From positions 186,001 through 250,000 of the forward strand of contig JAISVX010000001.1 of assembly GCA_031271345.1 (NCBI GenBank): a DNA stretch of 64,000 nt, read 5' to 3'. Source of the DNA: Lactobacillaceae bacterium (GTDB lineage Bacteria > Pseudomonadota > Alphaproteobacteria > RF32 > CAG-239). Within the stretch, counting starts at the first letter, position 1. Every line of letters begins with the position of its first letter. Shown in pieces: positions 50,453 through 58,124 of the stretch. The notes under the pieces are model-generated. The model was not told the DNA's origin, did not search any database, and worked only from the letters and a program-made list of their open reading frames with translations. The translations under genes were made by a program, and so were the position numbers.

Positions 50453-53449
50453 CTATTTTACTTCTTCTTCCGCTATAGCCTTTGGAGCCTTTGGAGCTTT
50501 ATAGTTGTCTATAGCTTTTGAAACAGGCGTTGTTGATCTTTCATACCAAGGGATAGGAGTTTGCTCAGGAAACGCTTTTCCACAGATTGATACGCCGACA
50601 CTTTTAAGCGCGCTTGTAATCGGCAGGAATAAGTCATTGCCGTCATCTGTGCCGATTGATGTGTGGCTGATGCCGCTTATTGTTCCGTAGTCGTCGATTA
50701 ATGCGCCGCCAATAGTTGATTTTTGAACGTCAGTATTAACGATAATCTCCGCGCCGATGTCATCGGTATATCTGTAGCCGGCGATTCTTGCTTTATCTTC
50801 AAGCTTACCTTTGATTGTTTCCTGATTAAGCATTCCAAGGGTCAAGTAGCCGCCTCTTCCTGTTTGTGGCAGATATAGGTTGAGTGGAAGCGGATTGTAT
50901 CTGGTTTTTTCATTCAAGACCAACAAGGCTGTATTTTTATTTGGATTAATTCTAAACGCGCTTGCTTTTAGCTTAATGCCGTTAATTGTTTCAATATCAT
51001 AACTGTTGTTAGTTTTTACAATTAAGTCGGCAGAAGTTAGAATGAAGTAGTTAGATATAATCAAACCAGCGCCGGCTTTGCCGTTTGCATTTGTAATGTT
51101 TACAACGGAAGATCTAATCTTATAAACATTTTCAGCTGATAATGTTTCATAAGGCGCTCTGTCAACGATGCACAAATCATCGCTGCCTTCTATGTCTCCG
51201 GTTTCTCCAGTATACGCAAGGGCAACCGCGCCGTTGTCGACAGGCAGGTCAATCCATAGTTCGTCGGTAAATGCGCCGGAAGACAGGCTTCCGCTGTTTT
51301 CGCCAATGCCGGATGATAGTATGCCGCTGTTTTCATCAATTACGTTTTCGACAACTTCAAAAGTAATTGTCTCGCCAATACCGCCGGAACCAGATGATAA
51401 TATTCCGCTGGTTTCGTCAATTATGGTTTCTGTTCTGGTTGTGGTAATTGTTTCGCCGATACCTCCCTGACCAGACGATAATACGCCGCTGTTCTCATCA
51501 ATTATGGTTTCGGTTACCGTTGTTTTTGTAATTTCCTCATGAATAGCGCCCTGACCAGATGAAAGCACGCCGCTGTCTTCGTCAATTACAGTTTTAGTTA
51601 TAACCTCTTTTACAATCTCTTCATGAATAGCGCCTTGACCGGGAGATAGTATTCCGCTGTCTTCGTCAATAACGGTTTTGGTTATAGTTTCTTCTATAAT
51701 CTCCTCATGAATAGCACCCTGACCAGATGAGAGTACGCCGCTGTCTTCGTCAATGATGGTTTTGGTTATAGTTTCTTCTATAATTTCTTCATGAATAGCG
51801 CCTTGTCCAGACGAGCTTACGCCGCTGTCCTCGGTTATTTCGATAATGTCTTTTTCTATTGTTACCGAAGCTGTAGAATTGCTTCCTCCATCTTCAGTTA
51901 CTGTTATAACCTCTTTTATAATCTCTTTGTCTTTAACTTTTGTAGTTGTTTCTCCCGTGCATGTGTCAATGTCGACGCATACGGTTTTAACGCTGCATTC
52001 TTTTACGATTTTGATTTCTTCCTGGAACTGGCATTTAGCAGGATTGGCAATTTTTTCCAGCTCAATTAATTCTTGACGCTGGCGCGCTAAATCTTCGGCG
52101 CTGACTCTTTTAGCCAGCTGGTCTTCAAACCCTGGAAGCTGACGTAAAGTGTTGACCGCATCGGCAAAAGCTCTTTCAAGAAGAACAATCTCGCCGTTAT
52201 ATTCGCCGTCATCAAGCTCAGCATAGCCGGTGGTTTCGCCTTTCCACATTACTTTTGAGCCGGTGGCATTTGTTAAACGCCAAGTGACGGTCATTTCAGA
52301 AGAACCTGTGCGCAGGTTTTCTTTCTTCGCGTCGTCCCAGCTGTATTTGTCGCACACGTTCATAAAATAGTCGGTGATTTCAGCCGTTAAAACATATTCT
52401 GGAAGCGGTTCTTTATTTTCCGGGCTGCATAAATCTTCAGGAGTTTTAACAATGTTTAAACAGTCGCTGACCATATCTTCAAAAATACGGATAAACTGCA
52501 AGTCTTTTTGAATGACGCGACCCTGGTTTAGCATTGCATGCTTGTCAAAACGACGACAGCCAAAAATTCTGAAACGGTAATTGCCCAGCCTTTCAGAGAA
52601 TCCAGTATGCGATCTGTCTTTTTTGATTCTAAAATCAACATATTTAAGTTCCAGAGGAGCCAAATCTTTACATTTATGAATCGCGTCATAAACTTCGTCT
52701 TGCTGCTTAACAATATAGTCTTGTAAAAATACGGTTTGATATACCTCTTGTTCTTCGGCAACTCTTACTTCATTGCATTTAAAGCATGGCTTGCATGACT
52801 GTTCACAGGATTTGGTCATCGGGCTGCCGCAATTTTGTTTGCAGCTCCTCATGCATTTGTTTTTAGGAATACTGCATCCGCCGCCAAATATACTGCCGTC
52901 TTTGTTGCAGTTTCCATTATCGCAGCGTCCGCCCGGGAACATGCTTCCGTCTTTTGGGTTGTAATATCCGTCGGCAGTAGAGATTCTTTGAGGCTGCTGA
53001 TTATCATAATATCTTTGGGAGACGGCATTATCTGAATTAGCGCCTTGAACATATCTTGGAGCAGAGTCTTTTTGTGGCACAGGAGCATATTTGGGAGCTT
53101 GTCCTGTATAGGCTTTTAAGATTCTGTCTTCCCTGGAAGTGACATATTCTTCGGATTGAGAGTATGCGCTGTCCCTGCTGTTATGAGAAGCTCTTCTTGG
53201 ATAGCTGCCATAGCTTTCATTAGACTGATAAGCCGCGGGAGCAGTTCTGGCTTCCCTTTCTCTATAATGTTTTTCAAGAGCGGTTTCTTGTTCTTCATTA
53301 TAGTAGAAGTCAGGTCTTTGCTGTTCAATCACTCGCGAAGAGAAGTTTGTGCAGCCTTCTCCTGTTTGAGGATTGCATGCGGCATGCGCGCTTGGTCCCA
53401 ATAAAGCGGTCAGCGCAAATAAGAAAATTGAAAATTTTACAGCTCTCAT
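50453..53449 (-). CDS. Large secreted protein with tandem repeats and an inactive trypsin-like domain
   Basis: The start at 53449 (MRAVKFSIFLF) gives 998 residues; the open frame continues upstream without a signal peptide. Order of regions: signal peptide 1-23; Gln/Tyr/Ser-rich 40-170; cysteine-rich 176-225; a mixed alpha/beta domain 230-465; a repeat block 540-725 of about 28-residue units (consensus EDSGVLSSGQGAIHEE plus a Thr/Ile-rich half); and a trypsin-like fold at 770-955. In the last, the catalytic His is Asp808 (LTSAD), the Asp is Asn839 (NTALL) and the Ser is Ile913 (STIGGAL), so it should be inactive. It follows comM by 19 bases. No known full-length homologue was recognised. Confidence 0.75.
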   Translation of the reverse strand: MRAVKFSIFLFALTALLGPSAHAACNPQTGEGCTNFSSRVIEQQRPDFYYNEEQETALEKHYREREARTAPAAYQSNESYGSYPRRASHNSRDSAYSQSEEYVTSREDRILKAYTGQAPKYAPVPQKDSAPRYVQGANSDNAVSQRYYDNQQPQRISTADGYYNPKDGSMFPGGRCDNGNCNKDGSIFGGGCSIPKNKCMRSCKQNCGSPMTKSCEQSCKPCFKCNEVRVAEEQEVYQTVFLQDYIVKQQDEVYDAIHKCKDLAPLELKYVDFRIKKDRSHTGFSERLGNYRFRIFGCRRFDKHAMLNQGRVIQKDLQFIRIFEDMVSDCLNIVKTPEDLCSPENKEPLPEYVLTAEITDYFMNVCDKYSWDDAKKENLRTGSSEMTVTWRLTNATGSKVMWKGETTGYAELDDGEYNGEIVLLERAFADAVNTLRQLPGFEDQLAKRVSAEDLARQRQELIELEKIANPAKCQFQEEIKIVKECSVKTVCVDIDTCTGETTTKVKDKEIIKEVITVTEDGGSNSTASVTIEKDIIEITEDSGVSSSGQGAIHEEIIEETITKTIIDEDSGVLSSGQGAIHEEIIEETITKTVIDEDSGILSPGQGAIHEEIVKEVITKTVIDEDSGVLSSGQGAIHEEITKTTVTETIIDENSGVLSSGQGGIGETITTTRTETIIDETSGILSSGSGGIGETITFEVVENVIDENSGILSSGIGENSGSLSSGAFTDELWIDLPVDNGAVALAYTGETGDIEGSDDLCIVDRAPYETLSAENVYKIRSSVVNITNANGKAGAGLIISNYFILTSADLIVKTNNSYDIETINGIKLKASAFRINPNKNTALLVLNEKTRYNPLPLNLYLPQTGRGGYLTLGMLNQETIKGKLEDKARIAGYRYTDDIGAEIIVNTDVQKSTIGGALIDDYGTISGISHTSIGTDDGNDLFLPITSALKSVGVSICGKAFPEQTPIPWYERSTTPVSKAIDNYKAPKAPKAIAEEEVK
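51277..51832 (-). repeat. In-frame 84-bp tandem repeats within the large secreted protein
   Basis: Four 28-residue (84-base) units at residues 540-567, 568-595, 596-623 and 624-651 are followed by two 27-residue units (652-678, 679-705) and two truncated ones (706-716 and 717 onward). Copies share EDSG-x-x-S-x-GQGAI and a Thr/Ile-rich second half. Lengths stay multiples of three, showing selection for an open frame. The block probably expands and contracts by recombination. Confidence 0.9.
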
Positions 53450-53468
53450 AAAACATATCTCCCAATAT

Positions 53469-54986
53469 TTATAATGAAGCAATAAATCGACGATACGATA
53501 TTGCTTCGGCTACGTGTATATTAATAACTTTTATTTCATTTTGCAAGTCTGCAATTGTCCTCGCGACCCTTAAAATGCGATGATATGCCCTTGCGGACAT
53601 ATTCATTTTGTTTGCGACGTCGATTAAAAAGCTTTTTGTGGAGCTGTCCAGGCATGTTGCTGTCTCAAGCAAATCGCCGGTTAGCTCAGAATTTGTCCGT
53701 AAGTTTTTTATTCCAAATTCTTCAAATCTTTTTTTCTGAATTTCTCGCGCTTTTGTTACCCTTTTTAAAATTTCTGCGGAAGACTCGCCTTTTTTTGTGT
53801 TCGAAATGTCCCAAGGACTAACGGCAGGTACTTCAATCTGCATATCAATCCTGTCTAATAAAGGTCCAGATATTTTTGCCTGATATTCTTCGGCGCATTT
53901 TGGCGCTTTGCTGCATTCGAGTTTCGTACTGCCCAAGTTTCCGCACCTGCATGGGTTCATTGCGGCTATCAGCTGAAACTTTGCCGGATATTTTGTATGC
54001 GCGCTGACTCTCGAAATCGAGACTTCGCCGTTTTCTAAAGGCTGACGGAGAGCTTCAAGCGTTGGGCGGGCAAATTCTGGAAGCTCGTCCAAAAACAAAA
54101 CGCCGTTATGCGATAAAGAAATCTCTCCGGGCTGCCCTTTTCTTCCTCCTCCGACCAGCGCGGGGGTCGAAGCATTGTGGTGAGGGTTGCGGTATGGTCT
54201 GGAAAAATCCAGTTTTCCGTTTTTTAATTCTCCCGCAATAGAGTGGATTATGCTTGTTTCCAAGGCTTCTTCCGTACTCATGGACGGCAATATCGATGTA
54301 AGCCTTGATGCCAGCATAGATTTGCCCGAGCCGGGAGGTCCTATCATCAAAAGATTATGGGCGCCAGCCGCCGCTATTTCCAAAGCTCTTTTTGCGGTTT
54401 CCTGTCCTTTAACATCAGCCATATCTAAAAGGCTGTTTTTCCCGCTTTCTTTTTCTGTTTGCGGATATGGTATGATTTGAGAGCCTTTAAAATGGTTGAT
54501 TATCGACAAGAGGCTGTCGGCTGCGATAATATCTTTTAGTCCAGACCACGCGGCTTCGCCGCCGCAGGCTTGTGGACAGATTAAACCCATATTTTTTGAG
54601 TTTGCATGTATTGCAACAGGCAGAATGCCGTTTATTTTAATTATTCCACCGTCTAAGCCGAGTTCTCCGGCGGCAATATAGTTATTTAGTTCTTCCTGCG
54701 GCAAAACTCCAATCCCGACAAGCAGGGATAAGGCAACGGGAAGGTCATAATGAGAGCCTTCCTTTAATAAATCCGCAGGAGCAAGGTTTATGGTTATTCT
54801 TTTTGCCGGCAGGCTCAGTCCCAAAGAGTTTAAGGCTGCGCGGACTCTTTCTTTGCTCTCCGCCACAGCTTTGTCTGGAAGCCCCACAATTGTAAAAGCG
54901 GGCAGACCTGACGATATTTGGATTTGCAAATCGACATCAAGTATTTCTAATCCGTTAAAAGCTATAGTGTTGATTTTTGCGAGCAT
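53469..54986 (-). CDS. comM: YifB/ComM-family AAA+ ATPase
   Basis: The 505-residue protein belongs to the Mg-chelatase-like YifB/ComM family; ComM is a hexameric helicase that extends heteroduplex during natural transformation in some bacteria, while other members are of unknown use. An N-terminal Lon-like domain (residues 1-170, starting MLAKINTIAFNG) precedes the AAA+ core with Walker A MIGPPGSGKSMLASRL and Walker B VLFLDELPEF. A zinc-binding insert with CRCGNLG and later cysteines, and a C-terminal domain with MSARAYHRILRVARTIADL, complete it. The gene starts after an AAGG sequence overlapping the end of the lipoprotein gene. Confidence 0.93.
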   Translation of the reverse strand: MLAKINTIAFNGLEILDVDLQIQISSGLPAFTIVGLPDKAVAESKERVRAALNSLGLSLPAKRITINLAPADLLKEGSHYDLPVALSLLVGIGVLPQEELNNYIAAGELGLDGGIIKINGILPVAIHANSKNMGLICPQACGGEAAWSGLKDIIAADSLLSIINHFKGSQIIPYPQTEKESGKNSLLDMADVKGQETAKRALEIAAAGAHNLLMIGPPGSGKSMLASRLTSILPSMSTEEALETSIIHSIAGELKNGKLDFSRPYRNPHHNASTPALVGGGRKGQPGEISLSHNGVLFLDELPEFARPTLEALRQPLENGEVSISRVSAHTKYPAKFQLIAAMNPCRCGNLGSTKLECSKAPKCAEEYQAKISGPLLDRIDMQIEVPAVSPWDISNTKKGESSAEILKRVTKAREIQKKRFEEFGIKNLRTNSELTGDLLETATCLDSSTKSFLIDVANKMNMSARAYHRILRVARTIADLQNEIKVINIHVAEAISYRRFIASL

Positions 54987-54989
54987 AAA

Positions 54990-55313
54990 CTACCACCTTG
55001 GGCTTGCTTCTCCTTCACGCCAGCGGCGCGTTGGATAAGTGTCCTTTGTCAAAAAATCATATTTAGCCGGTTTGTGCGGAATGTCCTTAAATCTTACATA
55101 ACCTTTTTCTTCGAACATTTGAGCGCAAAATTCAGCCGGCTGGTATTCGTTTGGATAACATCTGACTATAACGCGCGTTTTTGGCTCCCTCAGAGATATT
55201 ACGTTTTCTTCGTTTGCATAAGTTTCTCTTTGTGTTTGTCCGTTGCCGGATGACGAGCATGCGGTCAGAAACGCCAGCAATGCCAAAATCATTAAAATTC
55301 TAAATTTATTCAT
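54990..55313 (-). CDS. Small putative lipoprotein
   Basis: The ATG at 55313 has AAGGA ten bases upstream and gives 107 residues; a TTG three codons earlier is too close to that site. The N-terminus MNKFRILMILALLAFLTAC is a lipoprotein signal with lipobox Leu-Thr-Ala-Cys and the lipidated Cys19. The mature part has two further cysteines (VRCYPNEYQPAEFC) and a basic, aromatic tail rich in Arg and Trp (RRWREGEASPRW). I do not recognise the family. It is the first gene of a leftward run with comM and the large repeat protein, divergent from rpsF. Confidence 0.7.
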   Translation of the reverse strand: MNKFRILMILALLAFLTACSSSGNGQTQRETYANEENVISLREPKTRVIVRCYPNEYQPAEFCAQMFEEKGYVRFKDIPHKPAKYDFLTKDTYPTRRWREGEASPRW

Positions 55314-55420
55314 CGTTATCAATTCCTTATATAGACCTCTGTTCAGTCTATATCAGAAATGTTAAAAATAGTTAAATGTTTTTTATTTAAATGGTTTTTG
55401 GAAAGTTAGAATAAAAATGC

Positions 55421-55448
55421 TTGCAAAATTAAAGTTTTAAGATATATT
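55421..55448 (+). promoter_or_regulatory. Candidate promoter of the rpsF operon
   Basis: TTGCAA (55421-55426), 16 bases, then TATATT (55443-55448). Transcription would start near 55455, giving a leader of about 90 bases before rpsF. Confidence 0.6.
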
Positions 55449-55454
55449 TGCCCT

Positions 55455-55547
55455 CGTCCTTGCTAGGTTCTTTTATGGAACTTAGCTATACAAACTAATC
55501 AGGGTGTGAAAGCCCATTTGTTGAGAATCCGTAAGGGGAAAAGAAAA
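55455..55547 (+). promoter_or_regulatory. Structured leader of rpsF, possible S6:S18 autoregulatory element
   Basis: The leader can form a 9 bp hairpin (GCTAGGTTC 55463-55471 with GAACTTAGC 55478-55486, one G-T pair) and a second short stem around GGGTGTGAAAGCCC, followed by GAGAATCCG just before the ribosome site. S6:S18 complexes bind an rpsF leader containing a CCG motif in many bacteria; position and a downstream CCG fit, but I cannot confirm the exact fold. Confidence 0.35.
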
Positions 55548-55889
55548 ATGACAAATTATGAAAGCGTGATTATCGCGCGTCAAGATTTGGCTTCTAATCA
55601 ATTGAATACTATCATTTCTGATATGAGTGAAATTATTTCAAAAAACGGCGGCCAAATTGTTAGAGTTGATAGCTGGGGCTTAAAAAACCTTGCTTATCGT
55701 ATTAAGAAAAACCGCAAAGGTCACTACTTCCTTCTGAACATTTCCGCGCCAGCTAAGGCTGTTGCCGAGTATCAAAGAATTTTAGGTCTTAATGAAGATG
55801 TAATTCGTTTCATGACTATTAAAGTTGACGAATTTTCTAAAGCAGGCGCTGAAGATTCTAAAGAAACTAATGAAGTTGAGGGAGAATAA
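55548..55889 (+). CDS. rpsF: 30S ribosomal protein S6
   Basis: S6 binds S18 on the platform of the small subunit. The ATG at 55548 ([14 protein letters not shown]) has an AAGGGGAAAAG ribosome site, giving 113 residues; a GTG 14 codons upstream is rejected because it lies in the structured leader. Conserved features are [11 protein letters not shown], the [21 protein letters not shown] core that contacts rRNA, and [17 protein letters not shown]. The tail after residue 100 is acidic as is usual. It is the first gene of rpsF-rpsR-rplI, the standard proteobacterial order without priB. Confidence 0.96.
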   Translation: MTNYESVIIARQDLASNQLNTIISDMSEIISKNGGQIVRVDSWGLKNLAYRIKKNRKGHYFLLNISAPAKAVAEYQRILGLNEDVIRFMTIKVDEFSKAGAEDSKETNEVEGE

Positions 55890-55891
55890 TA

Positions 55892-56116
55892 ATGGCTAAG
55901 CAATCATTCTTTAAAAAGAAAAAATTATGTCCTTTCTGCGGCGAAAACGCGCCAAAAATTGACTACAAGAACGTTAAGCTTTTGTCTCGTTATGTTTCAG
56001 AGAAAGGAAAGATTATTCCTAGTCGTATAACTGCTGTTTCCGCTAAGAAGCAAAGAGAATTAGCCCGCGCCATCAAACGCGCCCGTGCAATTGCTTTGCT
56101 GCCTTATGCAAACTAA
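55892..56116 (+). CDS. rpsR: 30S ribosomal protein S18
   Basis: S18 pairs with S6 on the 30S platform. The 74-residue protein has a short basic N-terminus ([11 protein letters not shown]) including a Cys-x-x-Cys pair, then [19 protein letters not shown], which is the S18 signature, and the conserved [28 protein letters not shown] tail written here as [12 protein letters not shown]. It starts 2 bases after the rpsF stop. Length and composition are normal. Two cysteines in the N-terminal region could bind zinc, as in some S18 (C-plus) forms, though only two are visible. Confidence 0.95.
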   Translation: MAKQSFFKKKKLCPFCGENAPKIDYKNVKLLSRYVSEKGKIIPSRITAVSAKKQRELARAIKRARAIALLPYAN

Positions 56117-56130
56117 TAGGAGGAATGACA

Positions 56131-56616
56131 ATGGAAATAATTCTTTTAGAACATATTGATAAATTAGGTAAAATGGGCGAGAAAGTAACCGTTAAAGACG
56201 GTTATGCCCGCAATTACCTTCTTCCTTCAAAGAAAGCTCTTCGCGCTACAGCAGCAAACGTTGCTTATTTCGAAAAGCAAAAAGCTGAGTTAGAAGCTCA
56301 CAATAAAGGTTTATTGGAAACTGCAAAATCCAAAGCAGAATCTTTGAAAGGTTTCACAGCGGTACTTATTCGTCAAGCTGCGGAAACCGGTCAATTGTAC
56401 GGTTCTGTTACTATTCGCGATATTGCTGACCTGGTTAAAAGCTCCGGCTTTGAAGTTGAGCGTCGTCAAGTTCAATTAGACAAGCCAATCAAAGATCTAG
56501 GTATCTATGAAGTAAGCCTAAGACTTCATCCAGAAGTTACTCAGAGAGTTTACGTCAATGTTGCAAGAACTGAGGATGAGGCCAGGAAACAAGAGAAAGC
56601 CTTCAACAAAGAATAA
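56131..56616 (+). CDS. rplI: 50S ribosomal protein L9
   Basis: L9 lies at the L1 side of the large subunit and helps keep the reading frame. Two in-frame ATGs are 6 bases apart; I choose 56131 because the strong AGGAGG (56118-56123) is then seven bases away and the product starts MEIILLEHIDKLG, the family form. The 161-residue protein has the N-terminal rRNA-binding domain with GYARNYLLPSKKALRA, a helical linker, and the C-terminal domain with YGSVTIRDIADLVKSSG. It ends the rpsF-rpsR-rplI operon before the terminator at 56725-56754. Confidence 0.96.
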   Translation: MEIILLEHIDKLGKMGEKVTVKDGYARNYLLPSKKALRATAANVAYFEKQKAELEAHNKGLLETAKSKAESLKGFTAVLIRQAAETGQLYGSVTIRDIADLVKSSGFEVERRQVQLDKPIKDLGIYEVSLRLHPEVTQRVYVNVARTEDEARKQEKAFNKE

Positions 56617-56724
56617 AAATGCTAAATTAGCATCATACTTGTAATTTTTTTGCTCATTTACTAATTTTGTAAACTTCGCTCAAAAATTACTTCGTAGCAT
56701 ACTAATTTATCAAATTTATATTTT

Positions 56725-56754
56725 GCCCTTAGTAAACTTATTAAGGGCTTTTTT
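56725..56754 (+). terminator. Rho-independent terminator of the rpsF-rpsR-rplI operon
   Basis: GCCCTTAGTAA (56725-56735) pairs with TTATTAAGGGC (56738-56748), with one G-T pair and a tight loop, followed by a T-run. Confidence 0.8.
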
Positions 56755-56825
56755 ATGTTGAATATTTTGGTCTAATATGTTAAATGTACAATAATTTCAT
56801 ATTATTTACTTCTAATTTTATTCTT

Positions 56826-56960
56826 ATGGCAAGTAACAGAATTACTCCTGAAGAAAAAAAAGAGATGCGGAGCGCTGAAAACTTAGCAGATCACGCCGGT
56901 CGCATTCTTTTTGTTGTGATTTTTTTGGTTTTGCTTATTTTAGGAGCTTTAGGTGTTTAA
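56826..56960 (+). CDS. Small single-TM protein (44 residues), orphan gene
   Basis: This 44-residue frame encodes a charged N-terminus (MASNRITPEEKKEMRSAE), a short amphipathic stretch and one hydrophobic helix at about residues 26-43 (RILFVVIFLVLLILGALG). It stands between the rplI terminator and its own hairpin near 57015-57052. The leader is U-rich (TAATTTTATTCTT before ATG) with no Shine-Dalgarno sequence, the same style as the other orphan genes. No family was recognised. Coding potential rests on the sensible N-terminus, the clean membrane helix and the flanking terminators. Confidence 0.5.
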   Translation: MASNRITPEEKKEMRSAENLADHAGRILFVVIFLVLLILGALGV

Positions 56961-57014
56961 TAACAATCAAAAAAATCAGAGTTATTAAGAGAAGTTTTTT
57001 CCCATGTGCCATTT

Positions 57015-57053
57015 AAACCGTTCACCTTTTAGGGTTAACGGTTTTCTTTTTTA
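57015..57053. terminator. Terminator between the small orphan gene and yejB
   Basis: AAACCGTT (57015-57022) pairs with AACGGTTT (57037-57044), extended by ACC with GGGT, and a T-run follows on the plus strand to about 57052. It overlaps the 3-prime end of the converging yejB gene. Confidence 0.75.
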
Positions 57054-58124
57054 AAGTTTATCAAAATTTATTCTCGGGTCGACTAATGAATAGGTTAAGT
57101 CACTGATAAGTTTTAATACCAGCCCAAGCAATGCAAAAATGTATAATGTTCCGAAGATTACGGAATAGTCTCTGGTTATAATCGCCTCATATCCAAGCAG
57201 ACCTATGCCGTTTAGCGAAAAAATTACTTCAACCAGTAAAGAGCCGGTAAACAGCATTTTTATTAAGAGCGATGGGAAACCCGCAATTACGATAAGCATG
57301 GCATTTCTGAAAACATGCCCGTAAAGAACCTGATGTTGATTTAGCCCTTTGGCTTTTGCCGTTAAGACATACTGCTTGTTTATTTCATCCAGGAAAGAGT
57401 TTTTTGTCAGCATGGTCAGACTGGCAAAGCCTCCGATAAACATCGTAATTACCGGCAATGTTATATGCCAGAAATAGTCTTTAAGTTTGCCTATAGCCGA
57501 TAGTTCGCTCCAATTGTCGGAGGTCAAGCCCCTAAGAGGAAACCATTGCAAATATGTTCCTCCGGCAAAAAACACAATTAAGAAAACGGCAAATAAAAAT
57601 ACTGGAATTGCAGAGCCGAGAACAACGATAAAAGATGACCATATATCCATTTTTGAGCCGTCGTTTACCGCTTTTCTTATTCCTAAAGGGATTGCGACAA
57701 GATAAATGATAAGAGTAGACCATAAGCCTAAAGAAATTGAAACCGGCATTCTTTCCACAATTAACTGCCCTACTGATTTATCTTTATAATAGCTTTTGCC
57801 AAAGTCAAAAAATAAGTAGTCTTTTATCATTTTGAAATATCTGACATGTATTGGTTTGTCAAAGCCAAACTGTTTTTCCAGTTCTTTAACCAAATCTTCG
57901 GATACGCCTCTTGCTCCCTGATATTTGCTGGCGGAGGTTTCCATATTCATCTGTGCCGCGGAAGATAAAGAAGAGGTTGCGTCGGTGTTCATTCCCTGAT
58001 ACTGGGCAAGTATATGTTCGACTGGTCCGCCCGGCGCAAGCTGAACGATAAAAAAGTTGATGGTTAAAATACCCAGCAATGTCAGGGGAATCAACAGCAG
58101 CCTTTTTATTATATAGTTTTTCAT
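57051..58124 (-). CDS. Peptide ABC transporter permease, YejB-like
   Basis: The 357-residue inner-membrane protein belongs to the DppB/OppB permease family. It has six predicted helices: one at residues 8-29 ([19 protein letters not shown]), a long periplasmic loop, then five around 130-340. The cytosolic EAA loop with the ATPase-contact glycine is in [22 protein letters not shown]. The loop after helix 1 with [17 protein letters not shown] (here [14 protein letters not shown]) matches YejB. It overlaps the solute-binding gene by 4 bases. The second permease (yejE) and ATPase (yejF) that normally follow are absent; rplI converges from the other side. Confidence 0.85.
   Translation of the reverse strand: MKNYIIKRLLLIPLTLLGILTINFFIVQLAPGGPVEHILAQYQGMNTDATSSLSSAAQMNMETSASKYQGARGVSEDLVKELEKQFGFDKPIHVRYFKMIKDYLFFDFGKSYYKDKSVGQLIVERMPVSISLGLWSTLIIYLVAIPLGIRKAVNDGSKMDIWSSFIVVLGSAIPVFLFAVFLIVFFAGGTYLQWFPLRGLTSDNWSELSAIGKLKDYFWHITLPVITMFIGGFASLTMLTKNSFLDEINKQYVLTAKAKGLNQHQVLYGHVFRNAMLIVIAGFPSLLIKMLFTGSLLVEVIFSLNGIGLLGYEAIITRDYSVIFGTLYIFALLGLVLKLISDLTYSLVDPRINFDKL

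Noticed and set aside
51277-51832. Regular 84-base repeats that might suggest a CRISPR array
   Set aside because: The units adjoin without unique spacers, are in one open frame, and encode a repeated peptide in a signal-peptide protein.
55440-55540. tRNA-like stems in the rpsF leader
   Set aside because: No acceptor stem pairing and no T-arm consensus; the position fits a ribosomal-protein leader.
1826-56825. Bacteroidetes-type -7 promoter motif TAnnTTTG upstream of the SD-less orphan genes
   Set aside because: It occurs before two of the genes (near 1838 and 5542) but without the matching -33 element and not before the others, while standard sigma-70 boxes fit several.
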